Shown: positions 9,135 to 17,392 of the stretch, in pieces
Layout of the letters: every line of letters begins with the position of its first letter
How positions within the stretch are numbered: the stretch's first letter is position 1
Assembly: GCA_964615975.1 (NCBI GenBank)
Contig: CAZTTH010000031.1
Span: 1 to 42,964 of the forward strand
Source of the DNA: CAZTTH01 sp964615975
GTDB taxonomy: Bacteria; Verrucomicrobiota; Lentisphaeria; JABSQK01; JAJFLO01
Reading direction: 5' to 3'
Length of the DNA stretch: 42,964 nucleotides
Position numbers and translations under genes: made by a program
Notes under the pieces: generated by a model
Database searches by the model: none
The model's input: only the letters and a program-made list of their open reading frames with translations
What the model was told of the DNA's origin: nothing

Positions 9135-11006
9135 ATGATAAATTGGCAAAAATACAATCCTCCCGCGGAAGTCGCGGCGATTCTAAGCTCATGCAAAAGT
9201 CTTAAAATCTATAGTAGTGCGGATGAATTATTAGCCCATGCATGCGGGGGGGATCAGGCACAGCACTGCAAAGTGGAATATAAGGTTCCGGGGCGCGGAC
9301 TCATCAATGAGGCGGATGTCTGTCGCGTTCGCAATGGATTGTGTGTCAACTATCCCGAAGTCTATATGCGCCGGCGGGACCCGGACAGTATGATCATCGC
9401 CGACAATAATCCCACCGACAAGCCAACTTACAAGAGTCGTTTTAACAAGGATTTTTCACCTCTGCGATTGGAAACGTTCGCGTGGTTGAAGGATCAGCCA
9501 TTGATTATTTTCGGATTTAACGCCGGGCAGAAATATCTCGGGTTTGAATGTCTGGCGATTATCCCGGAAAATGCCATGTTTTTTGCTTTTGGTCTGGCCT
9601 TGCTGCAAGGTATAATTCCCTACGATGAAATTTCACCCGATTTCAATCCCCGCTCGATCATCTATGTCGCCCCTCCTTTTCGTCACACGCATTTTAATGG
9701 AAAACAGATAGTGATTCATAATCGCGGCGAGCATGTTCATGAAGTGTTTTCCTACAATCTTTACCCTGGCCCCAGTGCCAAAAAAGGTGTCTATGGGGTT
9801 CTTATCGGGCAGGGTGAGCGTGAAGGGTGGATAACCGCCCATTGTTCAGCGGTGCGGGTTATTACTCCTTATGATAATATGATAACGATCATGCATGAAG
9901 GTGCCAGCGGCGGTGGTAAGAGTGAAATGCTCGAACAGCCCCATCGTGAACCGGATGGACGATTATTGTTGGGAGTCAATCTCAGCAACGGAGAACGCCG
10001 ATATTTAGAAATACCACGCTCATGCGAATTGCAACCCGTGATCGACGACATGGCCCTGTGTCATCCCTCTTTGCAAACCACGGAGGGCAAACTGACCATC
10101 GCCGATGCTGAAAATGCCTGGTTTGTCCGTATCGATCATATCGATCATTATGGCAAAGATGTACACATTGAATCATTAACCGCGGAACCGGAAGCGCCTT
10201 TATTATTTCTTAACATTGATGCCGTGCCGGGAAGTCGCGCCATGATCTGGGAACATACCATGGATGAGCCGGGCAAACGTTGTCCCAATCCCCGGGTGGT
10301 CATCCCGCGCCGGATCGTCCCCAGGATTGTGAATGAGCCTGTCGCCGTTGATATACGCAGTATCGGTGTTCGCACCCCACCCTGCACCAAGGAAAACCCC
10401 ACCTATGGGATTATTGGCTTTTTCCATTTGCTTCCCCCCGCGCTCGCCTGGTTGTGGCGTTTGGTCGCCCCGCGCGGATATGCCAATCCCAGTATTGTCG
10501 ACTCAATTGGAATGAGCAGTGAGGGCGTCGGATCTTATTGGCCGTTTGCCACCGGCCGCAAGGTTGATCAAGCCAATCTGCTCCTCAACCAATTCAAAGA
10601 ATATACCCGCATGCGTTACATGCTCATTCCCAATCAATACATTGGGGCCTGGAAAGTGGGTTTCATGGGGGAATGGATTGCTCGTGATTACCTGGCCAGG
10701 CGCGGCAGTGCCCGTTTCAAGCCGCATCAGATTTGTCCTTCTCGTTGTCCTCTGCTGGGTTATACCCTTAACGAAGTCCATGTTGAAGGCCGAGTCATAA
10801 CCTCCTGGTTTTTTCAGGTTGAAACGCAATCCGAAGTGGGGATTGAAGGGTATGATAAAGGAGCTGCGATCCTCGCGAATTTCTTTAACGAGTGTTTGAC
10901 CGGCTTCAAACATCCCGATTTGGATCCACTGGGGCGGCAGATCATTGATTGTTTCTTTGATAATGGTACGATTGCGGATTATGAGAGTTTTATTCACAGC
11001 ACCTAA
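9135..11006 (+). CDS. DUF4914 family protein, PEP carboxykinase-like
   Basis: The 623-residue soluble protein fits DUF4914, a family without assigned function. Reading it, I find in order the active-site blocks of ATP-dependent PEP carboxykinase: YPGPSAKKG (210-218, compare YGGEMKKG), AHCSA (235-239, compare MHCSAN), a Walker A loop GASGGGKS (256-263, compare GLSGTGKT), IADAENAW (322-329, compare IGDDEHGW), NPRVVIP (385-391, compare NTRVSYP) and GFFHLLPP soon after. The Lys217 to His236 spacing of 19 equals that of the Mn ligands Lys213 and His232 in E. coli PckA, as I recall them. GKSE also recalls HPr kinase. A kinase or carboxykinase-like reaction is therefore likely, but the substrate is unknown. 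AAGGA precedes the ATG. It lies 74 bases after dctM and may be co-transcribed with it. There are no membrane segments. Confidence 0.82.
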   Translation: MINWQKYNPPAEVAAILSSCKSLKIYSSADELLAHACGGDQAQHCKVEYKVPGRGLINEADVCRVRNGLCVNYPEVYMRRRDPDSMIIADNNPTDKPTYKSRFNKDFSPLRLETFAWLKDQPLIIFGFNAGQKYLGFECLAIIPENAMFFAFGLALLQGIIPYDEISPDFNPRSIIYVAPPFRHTHFNGKQIVIHNRGEHVHEVFSYNLYPGPSAKKGVYGVLIGQGEREGWITAHCSAVRVITPYDNMITIMHEGASGGGKSEMLEQPHREPDGRLLLGVNLSNGERRYLEIPRSCELQPVIDDMALCHPSLQTTEGKLTIADAENAWFVRIDHIDHYGKDVHIESLTAEPEAPLLFLNIDAVPGSRAMIWEHTMDEPGKRCPNPRVVIPRRIVPRIVNEPVAVDIRSIGVRTPPCTKENPTYGIIGFFHLLPPALAWLWRLVAPRGYANPSIVDSIGMSSEGVGSYWPFATGRKVDQANLLLNQFKEYTRMRYMLIPNQYIGAWKVGFMGEWIARDYLARRGSARFKPHQICPSRCPLLGYTLNEVHVEGRVITSWFFQVETQSEVGIEGYDKGAAILANFFNECLTGFKHPDLDPLGRQIIDCFFDNGTIADYESFIHST

Positions 11007-11110
11007 TCCGAAGAAAGTCTCATATTCAAATGAGATGGTATGGGGGGCAAGGATGATAGAACCGGACAATAAACTGTCATGGCCAAATATTGCGGGTTCA
11101 TTCTGAGGCC

Positions 11111-12418
11111 TTAATAGGGATTTTCATCCTGACAGCATTCCTTCCATTTTTCTTGCCACCATGATTCCCACTGAGAATGCTTCCATGAATTTTCCAGACA
11201 ATCCCAGGTGTGATACTGGCCGATTCCGATTCCGATACAGATCACCAGCCACACCCATAATCGCGGTAATCGATTTTGTAATTGTCGGTCGACCCAGACT
11301 CCAAAAAATAAAAAAAACAATGGCATGATCACGATCAGCCAGCGAAAGCCCACACATAATCCCCCATAATTATCCGTTCTGATAATATAAAACACCAGCA
11401 TGGTGATAAAAGAGATCGCCACGATTCTCGCTTCCACCCATAATCGCTCGCGGCAATTCACGGCATACCAGAGTCCAATGACCGCGAGAATGAACACCGG
11501 AGTCATGCTGAATAAGCCATGATGACCCAGCAGGGAGTGAAAGGCGTAAACAACCTTGGTGTCATTATGCGCGTCATAACTTTTCGGATTATGCCAATAA
11601 GACCCACTATAATCATACACATCAGGACGCAGATAAATCGGAAGAATTGAGTCGGTATAGAGGTAGGTCAATCCCACTTGTGACAGCACCGGGATGGCGG
11701 CAAACGGGAGAAAAATTAACAGGGTTTTGATCCGATGATAAGTAAATAAATACCAGCCAATGCAGGCAGTGAGTATGCCGGCGGGAAGTTCGAGGGTGAT
11801 CAGAAATCCTGAAAATAGACCAACCGCGATCCATGAAAGAATGGTGTCGTCACTTCCCTGCACAATCTGACAGGCATAAAAAAATGAGAGCAGCGCCATG
11901 AGCGCACCAGGGATATGATTGTTGAGCTCGGTAGCGTATCCGGCGCCAATAAATGAAAAGGCGATGCCAAGCAGGCCGATGATTCGCGCCTCCGGGGTGG
12001 TGATAAACATGGGGGTCAGCCGCCAGAAATAAATCAAAATGAGTAGAAACGGAATCCCTCCGAATGCCAGATTGCAGATCAATACAACCCGCTCTTCTGT
12101 GTCGCTCGCGCGAATATCCCATCCGGTCAATTGATTCAAACCACGATAAAAACCAGCGACGATAACCGGTAAAAGAGGCGGTTTCGAAGAATAGAAATGG
12201 CCATCAATTTTTACCCTGTCGATCGACCAGTTGCCGGTGTAACGAGTGTCGTCGATCTTGAAGGTTTGATTGTGAACCAGCGCCTCCACGGTGGCATAAC
12301 GGCTTCCGGAATTGGTGCTCCTCACTGAATCAGTCTGGGTATGATAAACGACGATGGCGCCACTGAATAATATAATGAATACCGGCAATATTATGGTGGT
12401 CAGTTGTGGTTTGGTCAT
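11111..12418 (-). CDS. Polytopic membrane protein, GT-C glycosyltransferase-like
   Basis: The 435-residue protein has about ten hydrophobic segments. After the first membrane segment comes an acidic, aromatic outer loop: SGSRYATVEALV, then TRYTGNWSIDRVKIDGHFYS and SKPPLLPV (about 37-84). This recalls GT-C type enzymes that use lipid-linked sugars, where an outer-loop acidic residue and a YSSKPP-like motif follow the first segment. The C-terminal tail is short and rich in Trp and Lys. The gene stands alone on the minus strand, convergent with the DUF4914 gene and far enough from the polysaccharide locus to be a separate unit. The family is a pattern-based guess; an uncharacterised membrane protein is the safe reading. 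Confidence 0.65.
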   Translation of the reverse strand: MTKPQLTTIILPVFIILFSGAIVVYHTQTDSVRSTNSGSRYATVEALVHNQTFKIDDTRYTGNWSIDRVKIDGHFYSSKPPLLPVIVAGFYRGLNQLTGWDIRASDTEERVVLICNLAFGGIPFLLILIYFWRLTPMFITTPEARIIGLLGIAFSFIGAGYATELNNHIPGALMALLSFFYACQIVQGSDDTILSWIAVGLFSGFLITLELPAGILTACIGWYLFTYHRIKTLLIFLPFAAIPVLSQVGLTYLYTDSILPIYLRPDVYDYSGSYWHNPKSYDAHNDTKVVYAFHSLLGHHGLFSMTPVFILAVIGLWYAVNCRERLWVEARIVAISFITMLVFYIIRTDNYGGLCVGFRWLIVIMPLFFLFFGVWVDRQLQNRLPRLWVWLVICIGIGIGQYHTWDCLENSWKHSQWESWWQEKWKECCQDENPY

Positions 12419-12761
12419 AAAGATAAATGATTCCAGCGCGCAATATAACTGGACTCCTGGTGAATGGAAAGGTGGAGGGTTTCAATCGGTATCAGATATG
12501 ATCATCTATTCCGGGGGGGTGGAATGATGCCACGATCGATCACCGGGCTGTCATGAATACAGTTAAAATCGAGATGAATGAGACAATCAGGATTGCCGTT
12601 ATTTCACTCGCGATGGCGGCACTCTTCAAGGATGATTGACTGACAAGCAATTCAAAGGAAAAATCAGCAGGCCGTAACTGCGTAAAAAAAAGCAGCGAAT
12701 CCGGTGATGAAGATTCGCTGCTTTTGAGATCAAGTGATTGCGAGGAGAACCATCCCGTGGC
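12419..12761. other. Intergenic region with terminator
   Basis: The 343 bases lie between two minus-strand genes. They contain the terminator of the RRM gene (12684-12722) and presumably the promoter of the membrane protein gene near 12420-12520. No other gene is seen. Confidence 0.5.
12684..12722 (-). terminator. Intrinsic terminator of the RRM gene
   Basis: A perfect 10-base stem, AGCAGCGAAT (12691-12700) with ATTCGCTGCT (12713-12722), encloses a 12-base loop. On the minus strand the stem is followed by a run of T (the A-run 12684-12690 on the plus strand). It lies about 40 bases after the RRM stop codon. This is the clearest intrinsic terminator in the window. Confidence 0.85.
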
Positions 12762-13049
12762 TTACCATTTTCGCGGGGTACCGTGATTCCGTTCCCTGCG
12801 GTCGGTTTCACGTGGCCGTGCTTCATTTACAGTCATCACCCGGCCTTTTAATTCAGTTCCGTTTAATTTTTCTATGGCCGTTTGTCCTTCTTTTACCGTC
12901 GACATTTCGACAAAGCCAAATCCCTTGGAATCACCGGAGTACTTGTCTTTGATCACGGTCGCCGATTTCACGGTGCCATGTGCCTGAAAGGAATCGCGCA
13001 GGTCACTGTCATTTACATTATAAGAGAGATTGCCAATATAGATATTCAT
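12762..13049 (-). CDS. RRM-domain RNA-binding protein
   Basis: The 95-residue protein is a single RNA recognition motif. RNP2 is IYIGNL (3-8) and RNP1 is KGFGFVEM (about 42-49), with the aromatic residues that stack on RNA bases in place. A short basic tail (ARPRETDRRERNHGTPRKW) follows. Such small RRM proteins occur in cyanobacteria and many proteobacteria, often induced by cold or stress, and bind single-stranded RNA; targets are generally unknown. AAAGG lies a short way before the ATG. The gene is monocistronic, closed by a strong terminator and separated by 209 bases from the upstream ATPase gene on the same strand. Confidence 0.95.
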   Translation of the reverse strand: MNIYIGNLSYNVNDSDLRDSFQAHGTVKSATVIKDKYSGDSKGFGFVEMSTVKEGQTAIEKLNGTELKGRVMTVNEARPRETDRRERNHGTPRKW

Positions 13050-13258
13050 AATTTGCCTTTAAGTTTTAGTGCCATGTTTCCGAACGTCAGTTCTTAATCA
13101 TGACACCAGACTAAAAGACTGAACCATTATCAAACAATTGATAGGTATTTTGATTTTTCGGTTGCAGGTAACATAGAGAACTTTTCGCGGGATACAACGA
13201 AGAAGTTGAAAGCTTTTTGCGGATTTCTAGATGATTAGTTGTTGGAGATATTCAGACT

Positions 13259-15112
13259 TTATTCATAGTCCTTAAGTTGCTTGGGAGGAATGGCAGCGCG
13301 CAAGGCATTAAGGATGGCGGCGACATCGATGATTTCCTGGGTGACTGCTCCCGCGACGGGTGAAAGGTAGCCAAACGCCGCGGCGATCATACCGACAAAA
13401 CTCAGCAGCATACCGCCGATGGCGCTCTGCAAGGCGATCCGCCGCATCCGTTGGCTGATGTGTATGAATTCATCGACCTTCTCGAGTGAACTATCCATAA
13501 TCACCGCGCCTGCCGCTTCCGCGGTTATCTCGCTGTTATGACCGAATGCCACGCCAACGGTAGCTGCCGATAACGCCGGGGCATCATTGATGCCATCACC
13601 GAGAAAAATCGTGTCTGCCAGGCTGGTTTCCTGGCGCACTATCGCAAGCTTTTCCTCCGGACTTTTCTCAAAATAGACTTCCTTGATACCGACCTCGTTG
13701 GCTAAGTATCGCACTTCGGATTCACGATCACCCGATAATAAAATTAAGCGGCGAAATTTATGTTTTGGGGTGAGATGTTTGATAAATGGCGCGCCTTCCT
13801 TGCGCGATTCATCATGAAAATGAATGGAAGCGGCAATTTCATTGTTGATGACAACAATACATTCCAATCCCCCCGTATCTTTTCCCAGAGCCGGGGGCAC
13901 ATCTAATCCTTTTTGGGTGAGTTTCTTCCGGCTGGTTATGGTTATTTCACTGCCATTGATGATTCCATGCAATCCTGCGCCGGGGATTTCCCGGATCTGC
14001 TCGGCTTCGATGAGCGGCAGTTGGGCATATTCCGCGGCTTCAAGGATGGCGCCGGCCAGCGGATGCTTGGAGTAACGTTCAAGGCTGGCTACGATTTGGA
14101 GGACTTCGTTGGCAGTGAAATCTGGCGCCGGATTTATGGTGGTCAGTACCGGTTTGGCGTAGGTCAGGGTTCCGGTTTTATCGAATATCGCCGTGCGGCA
14201 ATCCACGACTTTTTCCAGAACCACGGGGTCCTTTATGATGATCCCCCGGCGGGCGGACAAAGAAATAGAACCGATGATGGCAATTGGTATTGCCAGAATG
14301 AGAGGACAGGGTGTGGCAACAACCAATACCGCGAGAAAACGATGTTTTTCCCCGCTCAGGACCCAGGCTGCAATGGCAATGGCCACTGCCAGCGGGCCGT
14401 ACCAGGCCCCCAATCGATCCCCCAGTCGGCGGATGCGGGGACGTTGTTGAGCCGAGGCCCGCATCACTTCCATGATTTTGGCATAACGGGAATCGATCGG
14501 CAGTTTATCGACCCGCATGGTCAGGGATGAATCTCCGTTGATTGCTCCCGAAATCACTGTTGAACCAGGGGTTTTTGACAACATGTAAGGCTCACCAGTT
14601 AGAAATGATTCATCCATCACGCCATGACCGGCGATCACCGTGCCATCGACCGGGCATAATTCATGGGGGTAGACAACCAGGGTCTCATTAATTTTAATCT
14701 CTGTGATCGCGATGTCGGTGATCTGTTCATTTATTTTTCGGTGGGCAATGGTGGGCATGCGTTTGGCGAGGGCTTCAAGAATGGATGAAGCTCGGCGCAC
14801 GGCGTAGATTTCCAGAGTTTCTCCGCCGGATAACATCAATACCACGATGGCTCCGGCCAGGTATTCATCAAAGAACAAGGCCGTAACAATCGAAATCCCG
14901 GCCAATAAATCAGAACCGAATTGCTGACGCATTACTTTTTGCAACAGTTCATACACCAGCGGAAAACCACCTAGAACGAGGATGATCAGGAGTGGGAACT
15001 GGGCCGTTTCGATACCGAAAAGTGTCTCGTCGGTGACACCCCAGAAGCGCAGCCATAAATGCATGATGATCGCGCCGATCGCGCCGATCGCGATAATGAT
15101 GTTCTTATTCAT
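13259..15112 (-). CDS. Heavy-metal translocating P-type ATPase (P1B, TPC motif)
   Basis: The 617-residue membrane pump moves metal ions using ATP. Seen: the actuator TGE (172-174), the intramembrane metal motif TPC (267-269) in place of the usual CPC, the phosphorylation site DKTGTLT (311-317), the P1B-specific HP (350-351) and GDGINDAP (505-512). There is no N-terminal HMA or CXXC metal-binding domain, and the sequence starts almost directly with membrane helices. TPC is known from P1B-5 type ATPases linked to Ni or Fe, but those often carry a C-terminal haemerythrin domain, which is absent here. The metal therefore cannot be assigned. The last helix ends with EIIDVAAILNALR, typical of the Zn/Cd/Co group. 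The gene is single, with no visible metal regulator nearby. Confidence 0.93.
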   Translation of the reverse strand: MNKNIIIAIGAIGAIIMHLWLRFWGVTDETLFGIETAQFPLLIILVLGGFPLVYELLQKVMRQQFGSDLLAGISIVTALFFDEYLAGAIVVLMLSGGETLEIYAVRRASSILEALAKRMPTIAHRKINEQITDIAITEIKINETLVVYPHELCPVDGTVIAGHGVMDESFLTGEPYMLSKTPGSTVISGAINGDSSLTMRVDKLPIDSRYAKIMEVMRASAQQRPRIRRLGDRLGAWYGPLAVAIAIAAWVLSGEKHRFLAVLVVATPCPLILAIPIAIIGSISLSARRGIIIKDPVVLEKVVDCRTAIFDKTGTLTYAKPVLTTINPAPDFTANEVLQIVASLERYSKHPLAGAILEAAEYAQLPLIEAEQIREIPGAGLHGIINGSEITITSRKKLTQKGLDVPPALGKDTGGLECIVVINNEIAASIHFHDESRKEGAPFIKHLTPKHKFRRLILLSGDRESEVRYLANEVGIKEVYFEKSPEEKLAIVRQETSLADTIFLGDGINDAPALSAATVGVAFGHNSEITAEAAGAVIMDSSLEKVDEFIHISQRMRRIALQSAIGGMLLSFVGMIAAAFGYLSPVAGAVTQEIIDVAAILNALRAAIPPKQLKDYE

Positions 15113-15492
15113 TTACAGATCCTTGTCTTGTCTGCCAATATACCAGAATGTTACAGACTGTCATCCGATGATCGGAAATACCTGGTTGCGCTCCAATCAC
15201 ATGCGAGCTGATTTCTCATCTTGAGATGTATCAATATGAGGCTGAGACGGGTTTATCTGATCACAATCGGTCAGGATTTCGACTAGTGATGCTTCATTCG
15301 CCACACGGTGTATGATCCGGGTCTGTGATGATATAGGTGACCCACAGGGATGCATTACAGGTATGACAATCAGTTGTTATGACGTGAATCCGATCTTTGG
15401 GTATCTGTTTGGTGTCTTTTGCGTTCTCCTGCCTTTATTACCCTCAATGATTACACTAAACCCATACAACTTTTGTCTCGCGACTTGTCCTC

Positions 15493-15521
15493 TTGACAAT
15501 CGATATCCCGCAGATTAGGCT
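15493..15521 (+). promoter_or_regulatory. Candidate sigma70 promoter 1 of polysaccharide locus
   Basis: A consensus -35 TTGACA (15493-15498) is followed after 17 bases by TAGGCT (15516-15521), which keeps the three most conserved -10 bases. Transcription would start near 15528, giving a leader of about 220 bases before the ATG at 15751. Confidence 0.4.
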
Positions 15522-15586
15522 TTGCATTTGTTCTTGGTCTTATGATTTAACTTTCCATATACGGTTTTCAACATATGGTGTCAGGT

Positions 15587-15615
15587 TTGACAAAGAGGGA
15601 AAATTCGATTCCAAT
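15587..15615 (+). promoter_or_regulatory. Candidate sigma70 promoter 2 of polysaccharide locus
   Basis: TTGACA (15587-15592) is followed after 17 bases by TCCAAT (15610-15615), four of six matches to the -10 consensus. It would be a second, closer promoter for the same operon. Confidence 0.35.
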
Positions 15616-15750
15616 CTTGAATTCTTCAACTATGGTGATCGACAAAATATCCGCAGTCTCAGTGAATGCTCAGAAACGAAATGCCGTCTGCCGAAACAAC
15701 TCGTTATATGGATTACGAGACTTATCCGGATCATTCAATTGAATCATCCT

Positions 15751-17355
15751 ATGAATTCACGGGATACTCCAAACTTGGATAGCCAACCCGAAACCATCGC
15801 GGTTATCATCCCCTGTTATAATCAGGCGGATTATTTGGCGGAAGCGATTGAGAGCGCCTTAAAACAAACCCTTAAGCCCACCGAAATTGTGGTGATTGAT
15901 GACGGTTCCACCGATCATACCGCCTTGGTGGCGGGGCGATATACCGAGGTGAGCTATTATTACCAAACCAATCAGGGATTACCTGCGGCGCGCAATGCCG
16001 GAATTACCCGCAGTGTCAGTGACAGGTTGGTTTTCCTCGATGCCGACGATCGATTGATGCCGGAAGCTCTGGCCGGTGGCGCACAGTGTTTACGTGCCTA
16101 TCCGGAGAGCGCATTTGTTTATGGTCGTTATCGGGTGATGACTACTGATGGGACGCTCTTACCGCCACGTTATCAGCCCATTATCATGCAGGATCATTAT
16201 CTGCGCTTGCTTGAGGTAAACTTTATCGCCATGCACGCGACGGTAATGTATCAGCGCTGGGTCTTTGCGAAAGTGGGAACTTTTGACATTAATCTTAAAG
16301 CATGTGAAGATTACGATCTCTATCTGAGAATTACATTTGAACATCCCATTGCCAGTCATGATACCTTGGTGGCGGAATATCGCCGGCAAAGTCTTGGGAT
16401 GAGTCGGGATGCGCGCTTTATGCTGCATTGGGTATTGACGGTGCTTAAATCTCAATCGCAACGGGCTCAAGAACATCTTCGTTTGGAAAAAGCCTATGAT
16501 TCAGGGATGCAGTATTGGCAGCGGCTTTATACCAAACGCGCTTTACGCGATATCGTCGAATACCTCAAACGTGGTCTGATCAAAAATGCCGGCGCTGCGC
16601 TGGCATTTTTCATTCATAATTGGAGTCAACGAGGCTGGCGGGCCGGATCCCGATTGCCAGCGGGAATCACGCGTCTTGGCGGGGCGATCAAACGCCGGTT
16701 GACCTTGCGATATTCTGGAATAATTGATTGGGGTGATTTGCGCCGTTCCGACATTCACGCTGGCGCCACTCCGCGAGCGTGCCGTTATTCACTGTCAATC
16801 GAGGGCTATTACAGCGCGCGATTTTTGCAAAGTCAGGCGACCGCGATCAAGGGCGCCACCCTGCTGATCACCCATCATGATGACCTAAGATCATTCAGCC
16901 ATCCACAGGTCGATCAGCTTGAGGTGATTAAGGGATATCCCGATGACAATCTTTTTATCGCGATGCTTGCCAGGCGTCCAACGGCTGTTTATGATACCAT
17001 CGTTATGCTTCAGGCTCTGGGATATCAGAGTAATCCCAAATTGCTTTTGCAGACGGTTCATGGATTGCTTAAACCCGGTGGCAATCTGTTTACGACGTTT
17101 CCGGGATGCATTTCCGGATTTGACCAGGAAAATCTTTTTTGGTCATTTACCGAACACTCCGCCAGGAAATGCTTGGCGGAAATCTTTTCGCCATCACAAT
17201 GTTGGGTAAACTTTCATGGCAATGTGCTGGCGGCCGTGGCACATCTCCACGGAGTGGATGCGGCATCATTTTTGCCGATGGAACTGGATTTTCGCGATCG
17301 ACAATATCAGGTCATGATCACCGGCAGAGCCAGAAAAATGGAGACCGATTCATGA
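15751..17355 (+). CDS. Family 2 glycosyltransferase fused to degenerate methyltransferase domain
   Basis: The product has 534 residues. The N-terminal GT2 domain (about 14-260) builds surface polysaccharide from nucleotide sugars: IIPCYNQADYL, VVIDDGSTD (47-55), LDADD (96-100, the metal-binding DXD) and the acidic motif CEDYD (185-189). A linker rich in basic residues leads to a domain (about 325-530) homologous to the methyltransferase at 30851 and to the C-terminus of the 19704 gene. The SAM-binding Gly motif of those (EVGDDGYTRQWGG) is replaced here by KGATLLITHHDDL (367-379), so methylation activity is doubtful, although LLKPGGNLFTTFPG is kept. I chose the ATG at 15751 because the GT2 fold begins right after it. 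It is the first gene of the locus; the ABC permease follows 37 bases later. Confidence 0.85.
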   Translation: MNSRDTPNLDSQPETIAVIIPCYNQADYLAEAIESALKQTLKPTEIVVIDDGSTDHTALVAGRYTEVSYYYQTNQGLPAARNAGITRSVSDRLVFLDADDRLMPEALAGGAQCLRAYPESAFVYGRYRVMTTDGTLLPPRYQPIIMQDHYLRLLEVNFIAMHATVMYQRWVFAKVGTFDINLKACEDYDLYLRITFEHPIASHDTLVAEYRRQSLGMSRDARFMLHWVLTVLKSQSQRAQEHLRLEKAYDSGMQYWQRLYTKRALRDIVEYLKRGLIKNAGAALAFFIHNWSQRGWRAGSRLPAGITRLGGAIKRRLTLRYSGIIDWGDLRRSDIHAGATPRACRYSLSIEGYYSARFLQSQATAIKGATLLITHHDDLRSFSHPQVDQLEVIKGYPDDNLFIAMLARRPTAVYDTIVMLQALGYQSNPKLLLQTVHGLLKPGGNLFTTFPGCISGFDQENLFWSFTEHSARKCLAEIFSPSQCWVNFHGNVLAAVAHLHGVDAASFLPMELDFRDRQYQVMITGRARKMETDS

Positions 17356-17392
17356 TTCTTTCCTGCAAATCAAATGGATATACCAGATCTAC

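Larger units (their letters stand above)
15113..15750. other. Divergent intergenic region, leader of polysaccharide locus
   Basis: The 638 bases separate the ATPase gene from the first glycosyltransferase gene. An open frame from TTG at 15493 runs into the glycosyltransferase, but its first 86 residues resemble no glycosyltransferase and the TTG lies inside a -35-like box, so I treat it as untranslated leader. Two TTGACA boxes are present (15493 and 15587). I found no ops/JUMPstart element. Confidence 0.5.

Noticed and set aside
11018..11035. Hairpin TCTCAT/ATGAGA between the convergent DUF4914 and membrane protein genes as a terminator
   Set aside because: The stem is only six AT-rich pairs and no T-run follows on either strand.
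10503..11069. 188-codon minus-strand frame overlapping the DUF4914 gene
   Set aside because: It is antisense to a well-supported gene with conserved motifs and shows no domain.
15493..15750. N-terminal extension of the first glycosyltransferase from TTG at 15493
   Set aside because: The extra 86 residues are unlike any GT2 protein, the TTG lies in a -35-like box, and the fold begins just after the ATG at 15751.
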